A stretch of 64,000 bases of DNA from Bryobacterales bacterium (GCA_003164035.1 PLRS01000016.1:21283-85282), one strand, 5' to 3'; counted from the stretch's first letter, positions 44,779 to 53,285 are shown. Numbers and translations are program-made. Notes: a model not told the origin generated them from the letters alone.

Positions 44779-45184
44779 AAGGTTCTCCTCTTCTGTACAG
44801 CGTTCGCAATTTTCGGGCTCCCTGCCGCTCGGGTGACCCGAGTCATGTCAAGCGAAAAGCGAATTCGCGCCGGAGCCGCGGCCCGCGTCCGTGGGCACGG
44901 ACGGACCGGTGCGGGATAACCCTATTGGAATCCCCACTTGTGATTCTGCACTGTTCCTAAGCCCAATTCAAGCCCCGTAACGCCGAAATTGCCCGGCCAC
45001 GAGTCCGAGACCCGACCGGAAGCAGGCGTTCATAGGATCGCCAACGTATTTCCGGGCAACCGCTCCCTGACGGCATCAAACCGAGCCGCGACCGTCAGGG
45101 AGCGGTTGCTTAATATGTGGCCGTAGTCCCGAAATTCCCTGCAAGCACCGGAACAAACCGGCCGCTGAGTTCGTCGAAGGCTGT
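44779..45184. other. Intergenic stretch with a family A repeat
   Basis: About 400 bases between two divergent genes. It contains small hairpins (CGGGTGACCCG near 44835 and GTCCGTGGGCACGGAC near 44889) and the family A repeat at 45053-45109. I see no gene remnant. Promoters for the dehydrogenase and the ADOP permease must lie here. Confidence 0.5.
45053..45109. repeat. Palindromic repeat family A, copy 4 (left arm shortened)
   Basis: CGGGCAACCGCTCCCTGACGG is the left arm; the right arm is intact as CCGAGCCGCGACCGTCAGGG with AGCGGTTGC. The left GGTCGCGGCTCGG part is deleted, leaving about 57 bases. It is 75 bases from the ADOP start. Confidence 0.8.
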
Positions 45185-47635
45185 ATGCCAGAGTTCTTGG
45201 ATCGGCTTGCGCAAGACGTCCGCTACGGCGTCCGAATGCTGCTCTCGAAGCCGGGCTTTACCGCCGTGGCCGCGCTTTCCATCGCCCTCGGGATCGGCGC
45301 CACCACGGCTATTTTCAGCGTGGTTTACGCGGTTCTGATCGACCCTTATCCCTACCGCGCGCCGGACCGCATCGGCTTTTTGTTTCTAAACGGAAAGAAA
45401 TACAGCGACCGGAGTTTCGGCTACTCGAAGGCGCAGTATCTCGACCTGAAATCGCGCCTGCGTTCCATGGAAGATGCGGTTGCCATCGACAGGAACGAGG
45501 TGGTGATGACCGGAACCGGGTTGGCGGAAGTGGTGGTGCGAGGGGCCTGCTCCCCGAATTTCTTCGAGTTCTTCGGCGTGCCGCCGCAACTTGGCCGTGC
45601 GTTCACTACCGCGGATGCGCGCCCCGGGACTGCGCCGGCGCCGGTCGCGGTGCTGAGTTATAAGTTCTGGCAACAATCGTTCCAGGGCCGGCCCGACATA
45701 CTGGGCCGCCAGGTGCGGCTGAACGACGCCGTGTACACGGTTATCGGCGTGCTGCCCATCCGGTTCACCTGGATGGACGTGGACGCGTACGTGCCCATGG
45801 ATATGCGGCCGAGTACGCTAGACACTGTCAACCTCGTGTACCGGATCAGGCCGGGCGTGAGCCAGAGCCAGATCGACGCCGAGTTTCGGCCGATCCTTGA
45901 AGAGTACCGCAGGCAATTGCCGCCCTACATGTATCCGGAAGGCGATTTCAAGGTGAAGTTCGTCAACGTGAACGAGGACATTCTGGGCAAGTTCGCAAAC
46001 ACCCTGCTGGCCCTGTTCGGGGCGGTGACCCTGCTGCTGCTGATCGGCTGCGGCAACGTGGCGAACCTGCTGCTGGCCCGCGCCGCCACACGCGAGGGCG
46101 AAATGGCGATTCGCATCTCCATCGGCGCCACCCGGGGACGCCTGATTCGCCAACTCCTGACCGAAAGCGTCCTGCTGGGGCTAACCGGCGGTGTCTTCGG
46201 TGTGGGGCTGGCTTATGTGGGGGTGCGCGCGGTGATTGCGCTGATGCCGGAATATTCCATTCCGCACGAGGCCGCGATCGCGCTGAACTGGCCGGTGCTG
46301 TGGTTCGCGCTGGGGGTATCGGTTTTGACCGGCGCCATTTTCGGACTGGCCCCGGCGGTGCACTCGTCGGCGGAGACGCAGGCCGAGACCTTGCGCGACA
46401 CCGGCCGGGGAACCGGGGCGCGCCGCCGGCGACTCCACGACGCGCTCATGGTTGCCGAGATCACCCTGTCGCTGGTATTGCTGACCGGAGCCGGCCTGGC
46501 GGTCCGCGGCCTGGTCGCCTTGCAGAATCAGAGCCTGGGATACGAGCCGCGGCATGCACTCACGTTTCTGATGCCGCTGAGCGAAGGGCACTATACCCAG
46601 TGGGCTCCGCGCGTGGCCCTCTATCACGACATCGTGACCCGCCTGCGGCGCGCCCCGCAAGTGGAAGCGGCGGCGGTGAGCGCCACCGGCACGCCCCCAT
46701 ACAACGGCTTTAACACAAAGGCGATGTTCGACGGCCGAGCAGCCGACCAGGCTTCCGAGGTCAGTCTGAATCTGGTGGAGGACGGATACTTCGCCGCGGT
46801 GGGAACCAAGCTGTTGCGGGGACGCGACCTGACCGAGGCCGACATCTTGGAGGCGCGGCCGGTCGCGGTAATCAGCGAAGACATGGTGAAGCGCGATTTC
46901 GCCGACGGGAAAGACCCGCTGGGCCATCACCTCCAGGTGGATATCTTCAATCAGAAGATTCCTCCGCAGATCCTGAAAGCACCGCGGTTCAACAACTCCT
47001 TCGAGATCGTCGGCGTGGTGGGGTCGGCGCGAAATCGCGGCCTGAGCGAGCCGGCGCGGGCGGCCATGTTCATCCCCTATTCGACCCTGGTGCTGCCCAA
47101 TACGTTCATCATTGCGCGGACCAAGGGAGACCCCAACGCGTTGGCCGGCCTGGCCAGGGACGCGGTTCGGGCTGTCGACAAGAATCAGCCGATTACGCTG
47201 ACCCGGACGCTGGAAGGCTGGCTCGACACAGCCACCGCTTATCAGACGTTTACTACTTTTCTATTTAGCGTGTTCGGCGGCATCGGCATGCTGCTGGCCG
47301 CGGGCGGCGTCTTCAGCGTGGTGTCGTATTCGGTGGCGCACCGAACGCGCGAGTTTGGCATCCGCATGGCGCTCGGCGCCGAGCCGCACGATGTTCTGCG
47401 CCTGGTGCTGCTCGCCGCCGGCCGCGTGCTGGCGATTGGCCTCGCCGTGGGACTGGGCCTGAGTCTGCTGGCCAGCCGCCTGCTCGCGGACCGTATGCAA
47501 GGAATGGGCACGGCCGGCCCGCTCCTATTCGTTTCGGTTCCCGCCGTACTCATCGCAGCCACCATAGCCGCCTGTTTCCTGCCGGCCCGTTCCGCTACCC
47601 GGATCCAGCCGATGGAAGCGTTGCGACACGATTGA
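45185..47635 (+). CDS. ADOP-family ABC transporter permease
   Basis: An 816-residue duplicated FtsX/MacB-type permease. It has the standard layout: N-terminal LAQDVRYGVRMLLSKPGFTA and first helix (about 22-45), a MacB periplasmic domain with RVLGFxx-like text (GVPPQLGRAFTTADARPGTA, ILGRQVRLNDAVYTVIGVLP), three helices with LLLLIGCGNVANLLLARA, then a second copy with EITLSLVLLTGAGLAVRGL, a second periplasmic domain and the terminal TREFGIRMALGAEPHDVLRL helices. These 'acidobacterial duplicated orphan permeases' lack a neighbouring ATPase, as here. Their cargo is unknown. Closest intact relative of the remnant at 60842. Confidence 0.93.
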   Translation: MPEFLDRLAQDVRYGVRMLLSKPGFTAVAALSIALGIGATTAIFSVVYAVLIDPYPYRAPDRIGFLFLNGKKYSDRSFGYSKAQYLDLKSRLRSMEDAVAIDRNEVVMTGTGLAEVVVRGACSPNFFEFFGVPPQLGRAFTTADARPGTAPAPVAVLSYKFWQQSFQGRPDILGRQVRLNDAVYTVIGVLPIRFTWMDVDAYVPMDMRPSTLDTVNLVYRIRPGVSQSQIDAEFRPILEEYRRQLPPYMYPEGDFKVKFVNVNEDILGKFANTLLALFGAVTLLLLIGCGNVANLLLARAATREGEMAIRISIGATRGRLIRQLLTESVLLGLTGGVFGVGLAYVGVRAVIALMPEYSIPHEAAIALNWPVLWFALGVSVLTGAIFGLAPAVHSSAETQAETLRDTGRGTGARRRRLHDALMVAEITLSLVLLTGAGLAVRGLVALQNQSLGYEPRHALTFLMPLSEGHYTQWAPRVALYHDIVTRLRRAPQVEAAAVSATGTPPYNGFNTKAMFDGRAADQASEVSLNLVEDGYFAAVGTKLLRGRDLTEADILEARPVAVISEDMVKRDFADGKDPLGHHLQVDIFNQKIPPQILKAPRFNNSFEIVGVVGSARNRGLSEPARAAMFIPYSTLVLPNTFIIARTKGDPNALAGLARDAVRAVDKNQPITLTRTLEGWLDTATAYQTFTTFLFSVFGGIGMLLAAGGVFSVVSYSVAHRTREFGIRMALGAEPHDVLRLVLLAAGRVLAIGLAVGLGLSLLASRLLADRMQGMGTAGPLLFVSVPAVLIAATIAACFLPARSATRIQPMEALRHD

Positions 47636-47640
47636 GCCTG

Positions 47641-47745
47641 TGGGACAGACGTGGACAGACGTGGACAGACGATCGTTTTCTGTCGTCTGTCAGGCTGCTT
47701 TTGGCGAGGGCCGACAGACCACGAAAGACGATGGTCTGTCCCACC
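47641..47745. repeat. Palindromic repeat family B, copy 2, with a tandem 10-mer
   Basis: An inverted repeat like copy 1: TGGGACAGAC at the left, ATGGTCTGTCCCACC at the right, with inner GTCGTCTGTCAGGCTG. The left end contains the unit GTGGACAGAC repeated, giving three tandem GGACAGAC units. It begins six bases after the ADOP stop, where it could serve as a transcription end. Confidence 0.75.
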
Positions 47746-47973
47746 TGGATCGTCGCAGCGGCAGGCGGGTTGGCAGACAGGGGTCTATGTAACCTTCGGG
47801 CTTCTTGGGCGCAGATCACGCCAGGGACGATTTGATTTGGCGCGGCGAACCGGTTCTTGTGAGCCGAAGCTGGAGCGCCGAGGTACTGCGCGCACTGTTT
47901 CCGATAAACCTAGAGTCAGACAGGACGTTCAGGAACAATTCCCGGAGAAGCGGTGTCGGAATGAATTGACGCC
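47746..47973. other. Rest of a 338-base gap, nothing recognised
   Basis: Apart from the family B repeat just before it, I see no repeat, RNA or gene remnant in these 228 bases; the promoter of the next gene should be here. Confidence 0.4.
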
Positions 47974-48799
47974 ATGACTCGCGCGGTTCCGATCATTGCC
48001 ACCTTCGCGGCCCTCTTTGCGCCGCAAGCCACACCAGGGAACGAGTTTGTTTGGCAGAACCGTGACCACATCATCGGTCGCCTGACCGTTCCGACGGGTT
48101 TTGCGATCGAAACGGACGATTATCGGGAAGGAACTGTGACGACGCTCCGCTACGCCGACGGGGCAACCATAGTCCTGCAATCGGGCGGCATGTACCGAGT
48201 ACCCATGTTTCAGGACTCAGACCACAAGCTCACTTCTTCGAAAGAGTTGGCGACGAAAACAATCAGGGTGGGGCAAATCGGCTCTGAACGCTGCTGGCGT
48301 GAGGACAACTTTAAGCCAAGGAAGGTGACCGGCAAGAGCGTCAGCCTCGCAGTTCTCTTCCCACCAAATGTTGGCTACACGAGGGTTCCGCGGGTACGAC
48401 GAGGCGAATTCGATCGCGCGCTGGATTCGTTTGTGCGGGAAATTGACCATGCGCCCCATCAGGGCGCGCGGCGAATCAGAGGGTCGATGATTCAGCAGGC
48501 TTATCTGGTATCGAGGGTTGAGCCCGTTTATCCGGTGGTTGCCCAAAAAGAACGGGATTCAGGGCGCGGTTTGGCTGGCAGTCGATATTGGAAAGGATGG
48601 GCATGTGGTGAGCGTTCAGCGCATCAGCGGCCATCCGGCCCTGGTCGTTGCCGCAGAGGATGCGGTGCTGCAATGGGTCTACAGCCCCACCACCCTAATG
48701 AACGGCGAAACCCTTGAGGTAGTAATGCGAGTCTGCGTGCCTTTCGTTCCTCCGCAGCCGAGGCAAACATCTTCCCCATGCACGGACACGATTCGCTAG
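47974..48799 (+). pseudogene. TonB C-terminal-domain protein, frameshifted
   Basis: The first frame (from ATG 47974) gives a leader (MTRAVPIIATFAALFAPQ) and an unknown domain of about 150 residues, then enters the TonB_C motif as VEPVYPVVAQKE and goes out of phase. The matching continuation, IQGAVWLAVDIGKDGHVVSV and AEDAVLQWVYSPTTLMNG, lies in the +1 frame and runs to a stop at 48799. The switch is at the five-A run 48545-48549; removing one A restores YPVVAQKNGIQGAVWLAV, a normal TonB C-terminal domain. Either the gene is freshly broken or the base is an assembly error. The intact protein would have about 274 residues and lacks the usual transmembrane anchor apart from its leader. A role linked to receptor energising is possible. 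Confidence 0.8.
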
Positions 48800-48872
48800 G
48801 GGTGGTTCCGCAGTCACCCCGACAAACCGGGCCGGGAAAGTCCGGGCGATCCCCATCGGTTATAATCTTCCG

Positions 48873-50195
48873 ATGACCTGGCGTATTTGCATTCTGCTCG
48901 CGTTCGCTCTTGCGGCGGCGGCACAAAGGAAAGCACTGGTCGGCGGTACCCTGATCGACGGATACGGCGGACCGCCGATTCCGAACAGCGTGATCCTCAT
49001 CGACGGCGAAAAGATCAGCGCCGTGGGCCAGTTGGGAACGCTGAGCGTGCCACCGGACGCCCAGGTGATTTCCACCGCCGGAATGAGCGTGCTGCCGGGA
49101 TTGTGGGACATGCACGTCCACACCATGCTCAGCGGCCATTCCGATTACGAGCACTGGGACAAAACCTATCCGCCGCAGATGGAATCGGTGATCATGCCGG
49201 CTTCGGCAAAGCAACTTCTCATGGCGGGGGTGACGAGCGCGCGCGATCTGGGCGGGCCTCTGGAGGCGAGCATTCATGTGCGCGACGGGATCCGCGCGGG
49301 CAGGATTCCGGGCGCGACCCTGTATGTATCCGGTCCGTTTCTGGAGCACGAGGCGTATCCGGGAACGGAATATTTTCGCTGGGGAGTGCACGGAGCCGAC
49401 GATGGGCGGGCGAAGGTGCGCAAACTGGCCGCGGCGGGAGTGGATTGCATCAAGCTGATCGACCAGGACGAGATGTCGCGCGAGGAAATCGCGGCGATCG
49501 TGGATGAGGCGCACCAGGACAAATTGCAAGTGGTGGCGCACGCGCATCGGCCCAACGAGATTCGCTTCGGGCTGGAGGCCGGGGTGGACGATTTCGAGCA
49601 CACCGGGCTTGCCACGGCGCCCGAGTATCCGCCCGATATCGTCGAGAAACTGCATGAGCGGGCGGCGCGCGGGAACATGGCGCCGCTATTCTGGACTCCG
49701 ACCGTTCAGGTCTTGTGGAATTACGACTACATTCGCGATCATCCGGAACGGATCGACGATCCGCGCTGGCAGGAGGGGTTGCCGCCGGCGATTGTCACCG
49801 ACATTCGGGAGTCGCTGCGGCACGTGGATCAGCTCGACTATTACAGGATGGTCCCCCCGCGTAAGCCGACGCTCAAGCGGAAGTTCGAACAGCTACGGCA
49901 GTCGGGCGCGGTGCTGTTGATCGGAACCGATAGCGGCGTGCCCGCGCAGTTCCACACGCAGACGACGTGGAACGAGATCGACGTCTGGGTGCGAGTGATG
50001 GGGGTCGATCCCATGGACGCGATCCGCGCGGCGACTTACTGGCCGGCGGTCGCGATGAAAGTCGACGGCGAAGTGGGGACAGTGACTGCCGGGAAGTACG
50101 CCGACATGATCGCGGTCCGGGGCGATGTGCTGCGGTATGTGGATCTGTTGCAGAACGTGGATATGGTGATCAAGCACGGGGTGCGCTATAAGTAG
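48873..50195 (+). CDS. Exported amidohydrolase (imidazolonepropionase-like)
   Basis: A 440-residue metal-dependent hydrolase of the amidohydrolase superfamily. A leader (MTWRICILLAFALAAAAQ) is followed by the characteristic small beta-sandwich (LVGGTLIDGYGGPPIPNSVI) and the TIM barrel. Metal residues: VLPGLWDMHVHTML (HxH), Lys in VDCIKLIDQDEMS, His in VVAHAHRPNEI and VDDFEHTG, and Asp in LLIGTDSGVPAQF. The C-terminal GTVTAGKYADMIAVRGD closes the sandwich. Such exported members hydrolyse peptides or cyclic amides; the substrate here is unknown. The palindromic repeats that follow may terminate transcription. Confidence 0.9.
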   Translation: MTWRICILLAFALAAAAQRKALVGGTLIDGYGGPPIPNSVILIDGEKISAVGQLGTLSVPPDAQVISTAGMSVLPGLWDMHVHTMLSGHSDYEHWDKTYPPQMESVIMPASAKQLLMAGVTSARDLGGPLEASIHVRDGIRAGRIPGATLYVSGPFLEHEAYPGTEYFRWGVHGADDGRAKVRKLAAAGVDCIKLIDQDEMSREEIAAIVDEAHQDKLQVVAHAHRPNEIRFGLEAGVDDFEHTGLATAPEYPPDIVEKLHERAARGNMAPLFWTPTVQVLWNYDYIRDHPERIDDPRWQEGLPPAIVTDIRESLRHVDQLDYYRMVPPRKPTLKRKFEQLRQSGAVLLIGTDSGVPAQFHTQTTWNEIDVWVRVMGVDPMDAIRAATYWPAVAMKVDGEVGTVTAGKYADMIAVRGDVLRYVDLLQNVDMVIKHGVRYK

Positions 50196-50202
50196 GACTT
50201 TA

Positions 50203-50273
50203 GTGGAACAGACCTCCCGGCCTGTCGCGAAGCGGCTCTTTCGGCGAGTGACAGGCCAGGAGGCCTGTCCCAC
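50203..50273. repeat. Palindromic repeat family B, copy 3
   Basis: Left arm GTGGAACAGACCTCCCGGCC, right arm GGCCAGGAGGCCTGTCCCAC, both continuing inward through TGTC/GACA. It shares the GTGG-ACAGAC...GTCCCAC edges with the other two copies but has a different middle. It starts eight bases after the amidohydrolase stop. Confidence 0.75.
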
Positions 50274-50347
50274 TCGGCAACGGAATACGTCGCGGTGATT
50301 ACGAACACCGGAGCTAAGTACTCGCTTACGCAATTACGGCAACGTAT

Positions 50348-50423
50348 CCGGCAACCGCTCCCTCGCGGTCGCGGCTCGGTTTCGCGCGTTTCCGAGCCGC
50401 GACCGTGAGGGAGCGGTCGCCGG
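50348..50423. repeat. Palindromic repeat family A, copy 5
   Basis: Core hairpin only: CCGGCAACCGCTCCCTCGCGG and GTCGCGGCTCGG on the left, CCGAGCCGCGACCGTGAGGG and AGCGGTCGCCGG on the right, with a short loop. It lies in the gap that also holds family B copy 3. Confidence 0.85.
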
Positions 50424-50463
50424 AGAATATAGTGCCGCACTTGCGGTAAGCGTATCGTTGACC

Positions 50464-50928
50464 CTAGTGCTTGACGGCGATGGCGGAAATCTCGATCTTT
50501 GCCCCGCCGATCAAACCCGCAACCTGTACGGTGGCTCGCGCTGGTTTGGGGTTTGGCATGAGCTTCTTGTAGACATCGTTCATTTTGGGGACATCGTTCA
50601 AGTCCGTGACATAAACGGTCACGGATGTGATGTCGCTCATCTGAAAGCCCGCTTTCTTGACTATTTTTTCGATGGCGGCAATCGTATTTGTAGTTTGCAG
50701 AGTGATATCGGTCCCGGTGACTTTGCCGTTCGAGTCGGGCCCTTGCTGGCCTGCGACGTAGAGGGTATTGCCCGCCACATACCCATTGCTAAAAGGCATG
50801 CCCTCCTTGAAGTCGATGGCCGTGTTTTGAGCAAAAGCACTGGCCAGGGCGAAGAACGTCAGCACGCCCATCGACCACAGACGCCGCTGGATTGTATGGT
50901 AATTCTTGCCTTTCGTAATTGATCTCAT
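50464..50928 (-). CDS. Exported RidA-family protein
   Basis: A 154-residue RidA/YjgF-like protein with a leader (LWSMGVLTFFALASAFAQ). The fold's signature parts are present: PFSNGYVAGNTLYVAGQQGP, LQTTNTIAAIEKIVKKAG, SVTVYVTDLNDVPKMNDVY and PARATVQVAGLIGGAKIEIS, including the catalytic Arg in PARAT. Cytoplasmic RidA hydrolyses reactive enamines and imines; an exported copy must work on other substrates. The start is uncertain: ATG 50928 is listed, ATG 50946 and ATG 50871 are options, none with a clear ribosome site. The gene is downstream of the M20 peptidase gene on the same strand, 45 bases away. Confidence 0.8.
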   Translation of the reverse strand: MRSITKGKNYHTIQRRLWSMGVLTFFALASAFAQNTAIDFKEGMPFSNGYVAGNTLYVAGQQGPDSNGKVTGTDITLQTTNTIAAIEKIVKKAGFQMSDITSVTVYVTDLNDVPKMNDVYKKLMPNPKPARATVQVAGLIGGAKIEISAIAVKH

Positions 50929-50972
50929 AGTGAATGAGCTTATCATGTGTCCGACTTCAAGAAAGTCCCACC

Positions 50973-52478
50973 CTACATCGTCAGCAACGCGGCCATCAGC
51001 TCAATACCGTCCCAGAGATTTTGCAGGCGGAGATTCTCGTTGAAGCTGTGCTGATTGTCGTCGTGATTGGCGATCGGAACCACGATCACGTGGGTACCGA
51101 GCGGGCGCACGATGCTGGTGAGCGGCAGGCTCCCGCCCATGTTGGGGAGTTTCACAACCGGGCCGCGCGCGCTTTCGACCACGCGGATCGTTTCCTGGGC
51201 AATCGGCAGGTCCATGGGCGTGCGTACGGCATTGTCGCCGCCGCGCACCACTACGAAGGCCACTTTTGGATGAGACCGCCGCAGGTCGGCGTCCGGCTCC
51301 TTATCCACCACGAAGAATCCCTGCTTGCGAATGTGGTCGACCACCCGGCTGGTGGTCTGGCGCGCATCCATACCGGGCACCAGGCGAATATCGAGCGACG
51401 CCGTGGCCGTGGCGGGGATCACGTTGGAAGCTTGGTTGCCGATGCGCGAGCTGGCCATGCCGCGGACGTTCAGCGCGGGCAGGGTGACCAGTTCATTCAG
51501 CCTGGCGGGCGCGCCCTCGGTCGACCCCAGCCAGAACTCGCGCATTAAGCCGGGGTCGATTTCGGGCGCTTGGGCGATGGCGCGCTTTTCGAGCGGGGTC
51601 AGCGGGGTAATGCCGTCGTAGAAATGGTCGATTGTCACACGGCCCTGGGCATTCTTCATCGAGGCAAGCAATTGCGCCAGCATCATGGCCGGGTTCAAAG
51701 CCCAGTTTCCGTAGTGTCCGCTGTGCAACTCATAGCGCGGGCCGTAGAGAGTAATATCGAGCCCGGTGTCGCCGCGGGCGCCGAAGACAATCTGTTGCTG
51801 GCCCGTCTGGTAAACCGGGCCGTCGCACATCAGCCACAGGTCGCCGGCAAACAGTTCGCGGTTGGCGTCCAGGATCTTCTCCAGGTTCGGCGAGCCGCCT
51901 TCCTCCTCGCCCTCAAAAGCGAACTTGATGTTGGAGCGGGTCTTGATTCCCGCCGCGCGGATGGCGTCGAGCGCGGTCAGCATGGCGGCAATGGGTGCTT
52001 TGTCGTCGCCCGATCCACGGGCGTACAGGCGCCATTCCGGATCGAAGGGCTGACCGGCGGCGGGAAGCGGAATGGGCTTGCCGCCGTCCTGGAAGGGCTT
52101 GTCGCGCAGCACGGGCTCGAACGGCGGAGTAGCCCACTCCTTCGGGTCAAGCGGCTGGCCGTCGTAGTGGGCATAAAAGACGATAGTGCGCGAGGCGCCG
52201 GGGGTGCGGATTTCACCGAAGACCACCGGGTTCGAGCCGGGCACGGTAACGAGCCTTGCCGCAACCCCGCGCCGCTCCAGCATGCGCGCGATGGCGTCGG
52301 CATTACGCTCGATGTTGTCGCGGTCGCGGGTAACGTCGGGAATCGCGAGCAGCGCGATGAACTCGTCGATAATGGCGCGCTCGTGCTGCTGGCGCCACTG
52401 GCGGGCCGCCTGCGCCGCGGGATTGCTCTGCGCCAGAGCGGCGGATGCGAGGAAGGCGAGGATGAGAACCTGTTTCAA
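50973..52478 (-). CDS. Exported M20-family metallopeptidase
   Basis: A 501-residue di-zinc exopeptidase. The leader MKQVLILAFLASAALAQ is followed by the catalytic domain. Metal motifs are FYAHYDGQPL (H-x-D), RLYARGSGDDKAPI (bridging Asp), KFAFEGEEEGGSPN (catalytic and metal Glu) and, at the end, PIANHDDNQHSFNENL (His). The lid dimerisation domain is at about 200-360. Family members remove N-terminal or dipeptide residues in the periplasm. The gene precedes the exported RidA on the same strand and may share its transcript. Confidence 0.92.
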   Translation of the reverse strand: MKQVLILAFLASAALAQSNPAAQAARQWRQQHERAIIDEFIALLAIPDVTRDRDNIERNADAIARMLERRGVAARLVTVPGSNPVVFGEIRTPGASRTIVFYAHYDGQPLDPKEWATPPFEPVLRDKPFQDGGKPIPLPAAGQPFDPEWRLYARGSGDDKAPIAAMLTALDAIRAAGIKTRSNIKFAFEGEEEGGSPNLEKILDANRELFAGDLWLMCDGPVYQTGQQQIVFGARGDTGLDITLYGPRYELHSGHYGNWALNPAMMLAQLLASMKNAQGRVTIDHFYDGITPLTPLEKRAIAQAPEIDPGLMREFWLGSTEGAPARLNELVTLPALNVRGMASSRIGNQASNVIPATATASLDIRLVPGMDARQTTSRVVDHIRKQGFFVVDKEPDADLRRSHPKVAFVVVRGGDNAVRTPMDLPIAQETIRVVESARGPVVKLPNMGGSLPLTSIVRPLGTHVIVVPIANHDDNQHSFNENLRLQNLWDGIELMAALLTM

Positions 52479-52590
52479 AACACCTCCGGTACTTGCCTAT
52501 TAAACCGCATTTCCCGCGCGTGCTCGGCTGGACGCTGAGGCGCTGCCGTGCATCCCGGCGAGGCGGCCTCGGAACGATAACGGAGCGCTG

Positions 52591-52938
52591 CTAGAGCTGG
52601 AGGACAGTGCGCAGGCCTTCATCGACCGAGCGCAGCAGACGCGCCGGCAGCGTGCCGGCGTGCTCCGTGAGAAAGCCGCGGTCGAGGGTCAGCAGTTGGG
52701 AGACATTCACCACGGAATCGCGGGGAAGGCCCGCCGAGCGCGCAGGCAGCAGGACATTCCCAGGGGCGTCGGCAAGTTGCAGGTTGCCGGTGATCGCGGC
52801 TACGATCGCAGTTTGAATCCGGCTGGCGTTAAAGGAGTCTGCCTGGACCACCAGCACCGGCCGCCTGTATCCAGGCTCGGAGCGGCGAGGCTCGGGAAGA
52901 TCCGCCCACCAGACCTCTCCCCGCTGAATCTCACCCAT
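52591..52938 (-). CDS. MazF/PemK-type mRNA interferase toxin
   Basis: A 115-residue type II toxin. The opening IQRGEVWWADLPEPRRSEPG with GYRRPVLVVQADSFNASRIQ is the MazF/PemK SH3-like barrel signature, and TAIVAAITGNLQLADAPGNV followed by GLPRDSVVNVSQLLTLDRG completes it. MazF toxins cleave mRNA at short recognition sequences. It begins two bases after the antitoxin stop, the usual antitoxin-toxin order. Confidence 0.93.
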   Translation of the reverse strand: MGEIQRGEVWWADLPEPRRSEPGYRRPVLVVQADSFNASRIQTAIVAAITGNLQLADAPGNVLLPARSAGLPRDSVVNVSQLLTLDRGFLTEHAGTLPARLLRSVDEGLRTVLQL

Positions 52939-52940
52939 CC

Positions 52941-53177
52941 CTACCAGGCTTCCTTTTCGAGCGATTTCAGTTGGGCGCGGTGCAATCCGAGATCCACTTT
53001 CGCCGGGCGCCGCGAATACACGTCATTCAGGCGTTCGGTAATCGAGCTGCTATCCTGGCGCTCCAGAAACTCCGCGATCGCGTTAGCATACAACTGGCTT
53101 CGCGAAACGCGGAGGCGACGGGCGGCTGCTTCGGCCAGGCGGAAAAGATCCTCGGGCAGCGAGACGGCGGTCTTCAT
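52941..53177 (-). CDS. Ribbon-helix-helix antitoxin
   Basis: A 78-residue MazE-like/CopG-type antitoxin. The N-terminal MKTAVSLPEDLFRLAEAAAR then RLRVSRSQLYANAIAEFLER is an RHH DNA-binding domain; the tail LNDVYSRRPAKVDLGLHRAQ would bind and neutralise the toxin. It heads the module and is preceded by a perfect palindrome that is its likely operator. Autorepression with the toxin as co-repressor is inferred. Confidence 0.92.
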   Translation of the reverse strand: MKTAVSLPEDLFRLAEAAARRLRVSRSQLYANAIAEFLERQDSSSITERLNDVYSRRPAKVDLGLHRAQLKSLEKEAW

Positions 53178-53184
53178 TGCCTCA

Positions 53185-53202
53185 GTATAACTCGAGTTAT
53201 AC
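53185..53202. promoter_or_regulatory. Palindromic operator of the toxin-antitoxin pair
   Basis: GTATAACTCGAGTTATAC is a perfect 18-base palindrome, starting eight bases upstream of the antitoxin ATG (53177). RHH antitoxins bind just such short palindromes. It overlaps the region where the -10 box should be. Confidence 0.8.
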
Positions 53203-53285
53203 CCGGCGCTCCCCCGAATCCGAAATCACGGTCGCGCCGGCGCTACGCTGGTAGCGACGGCTTGGTTTTCGAGAAAGGTCTACGT

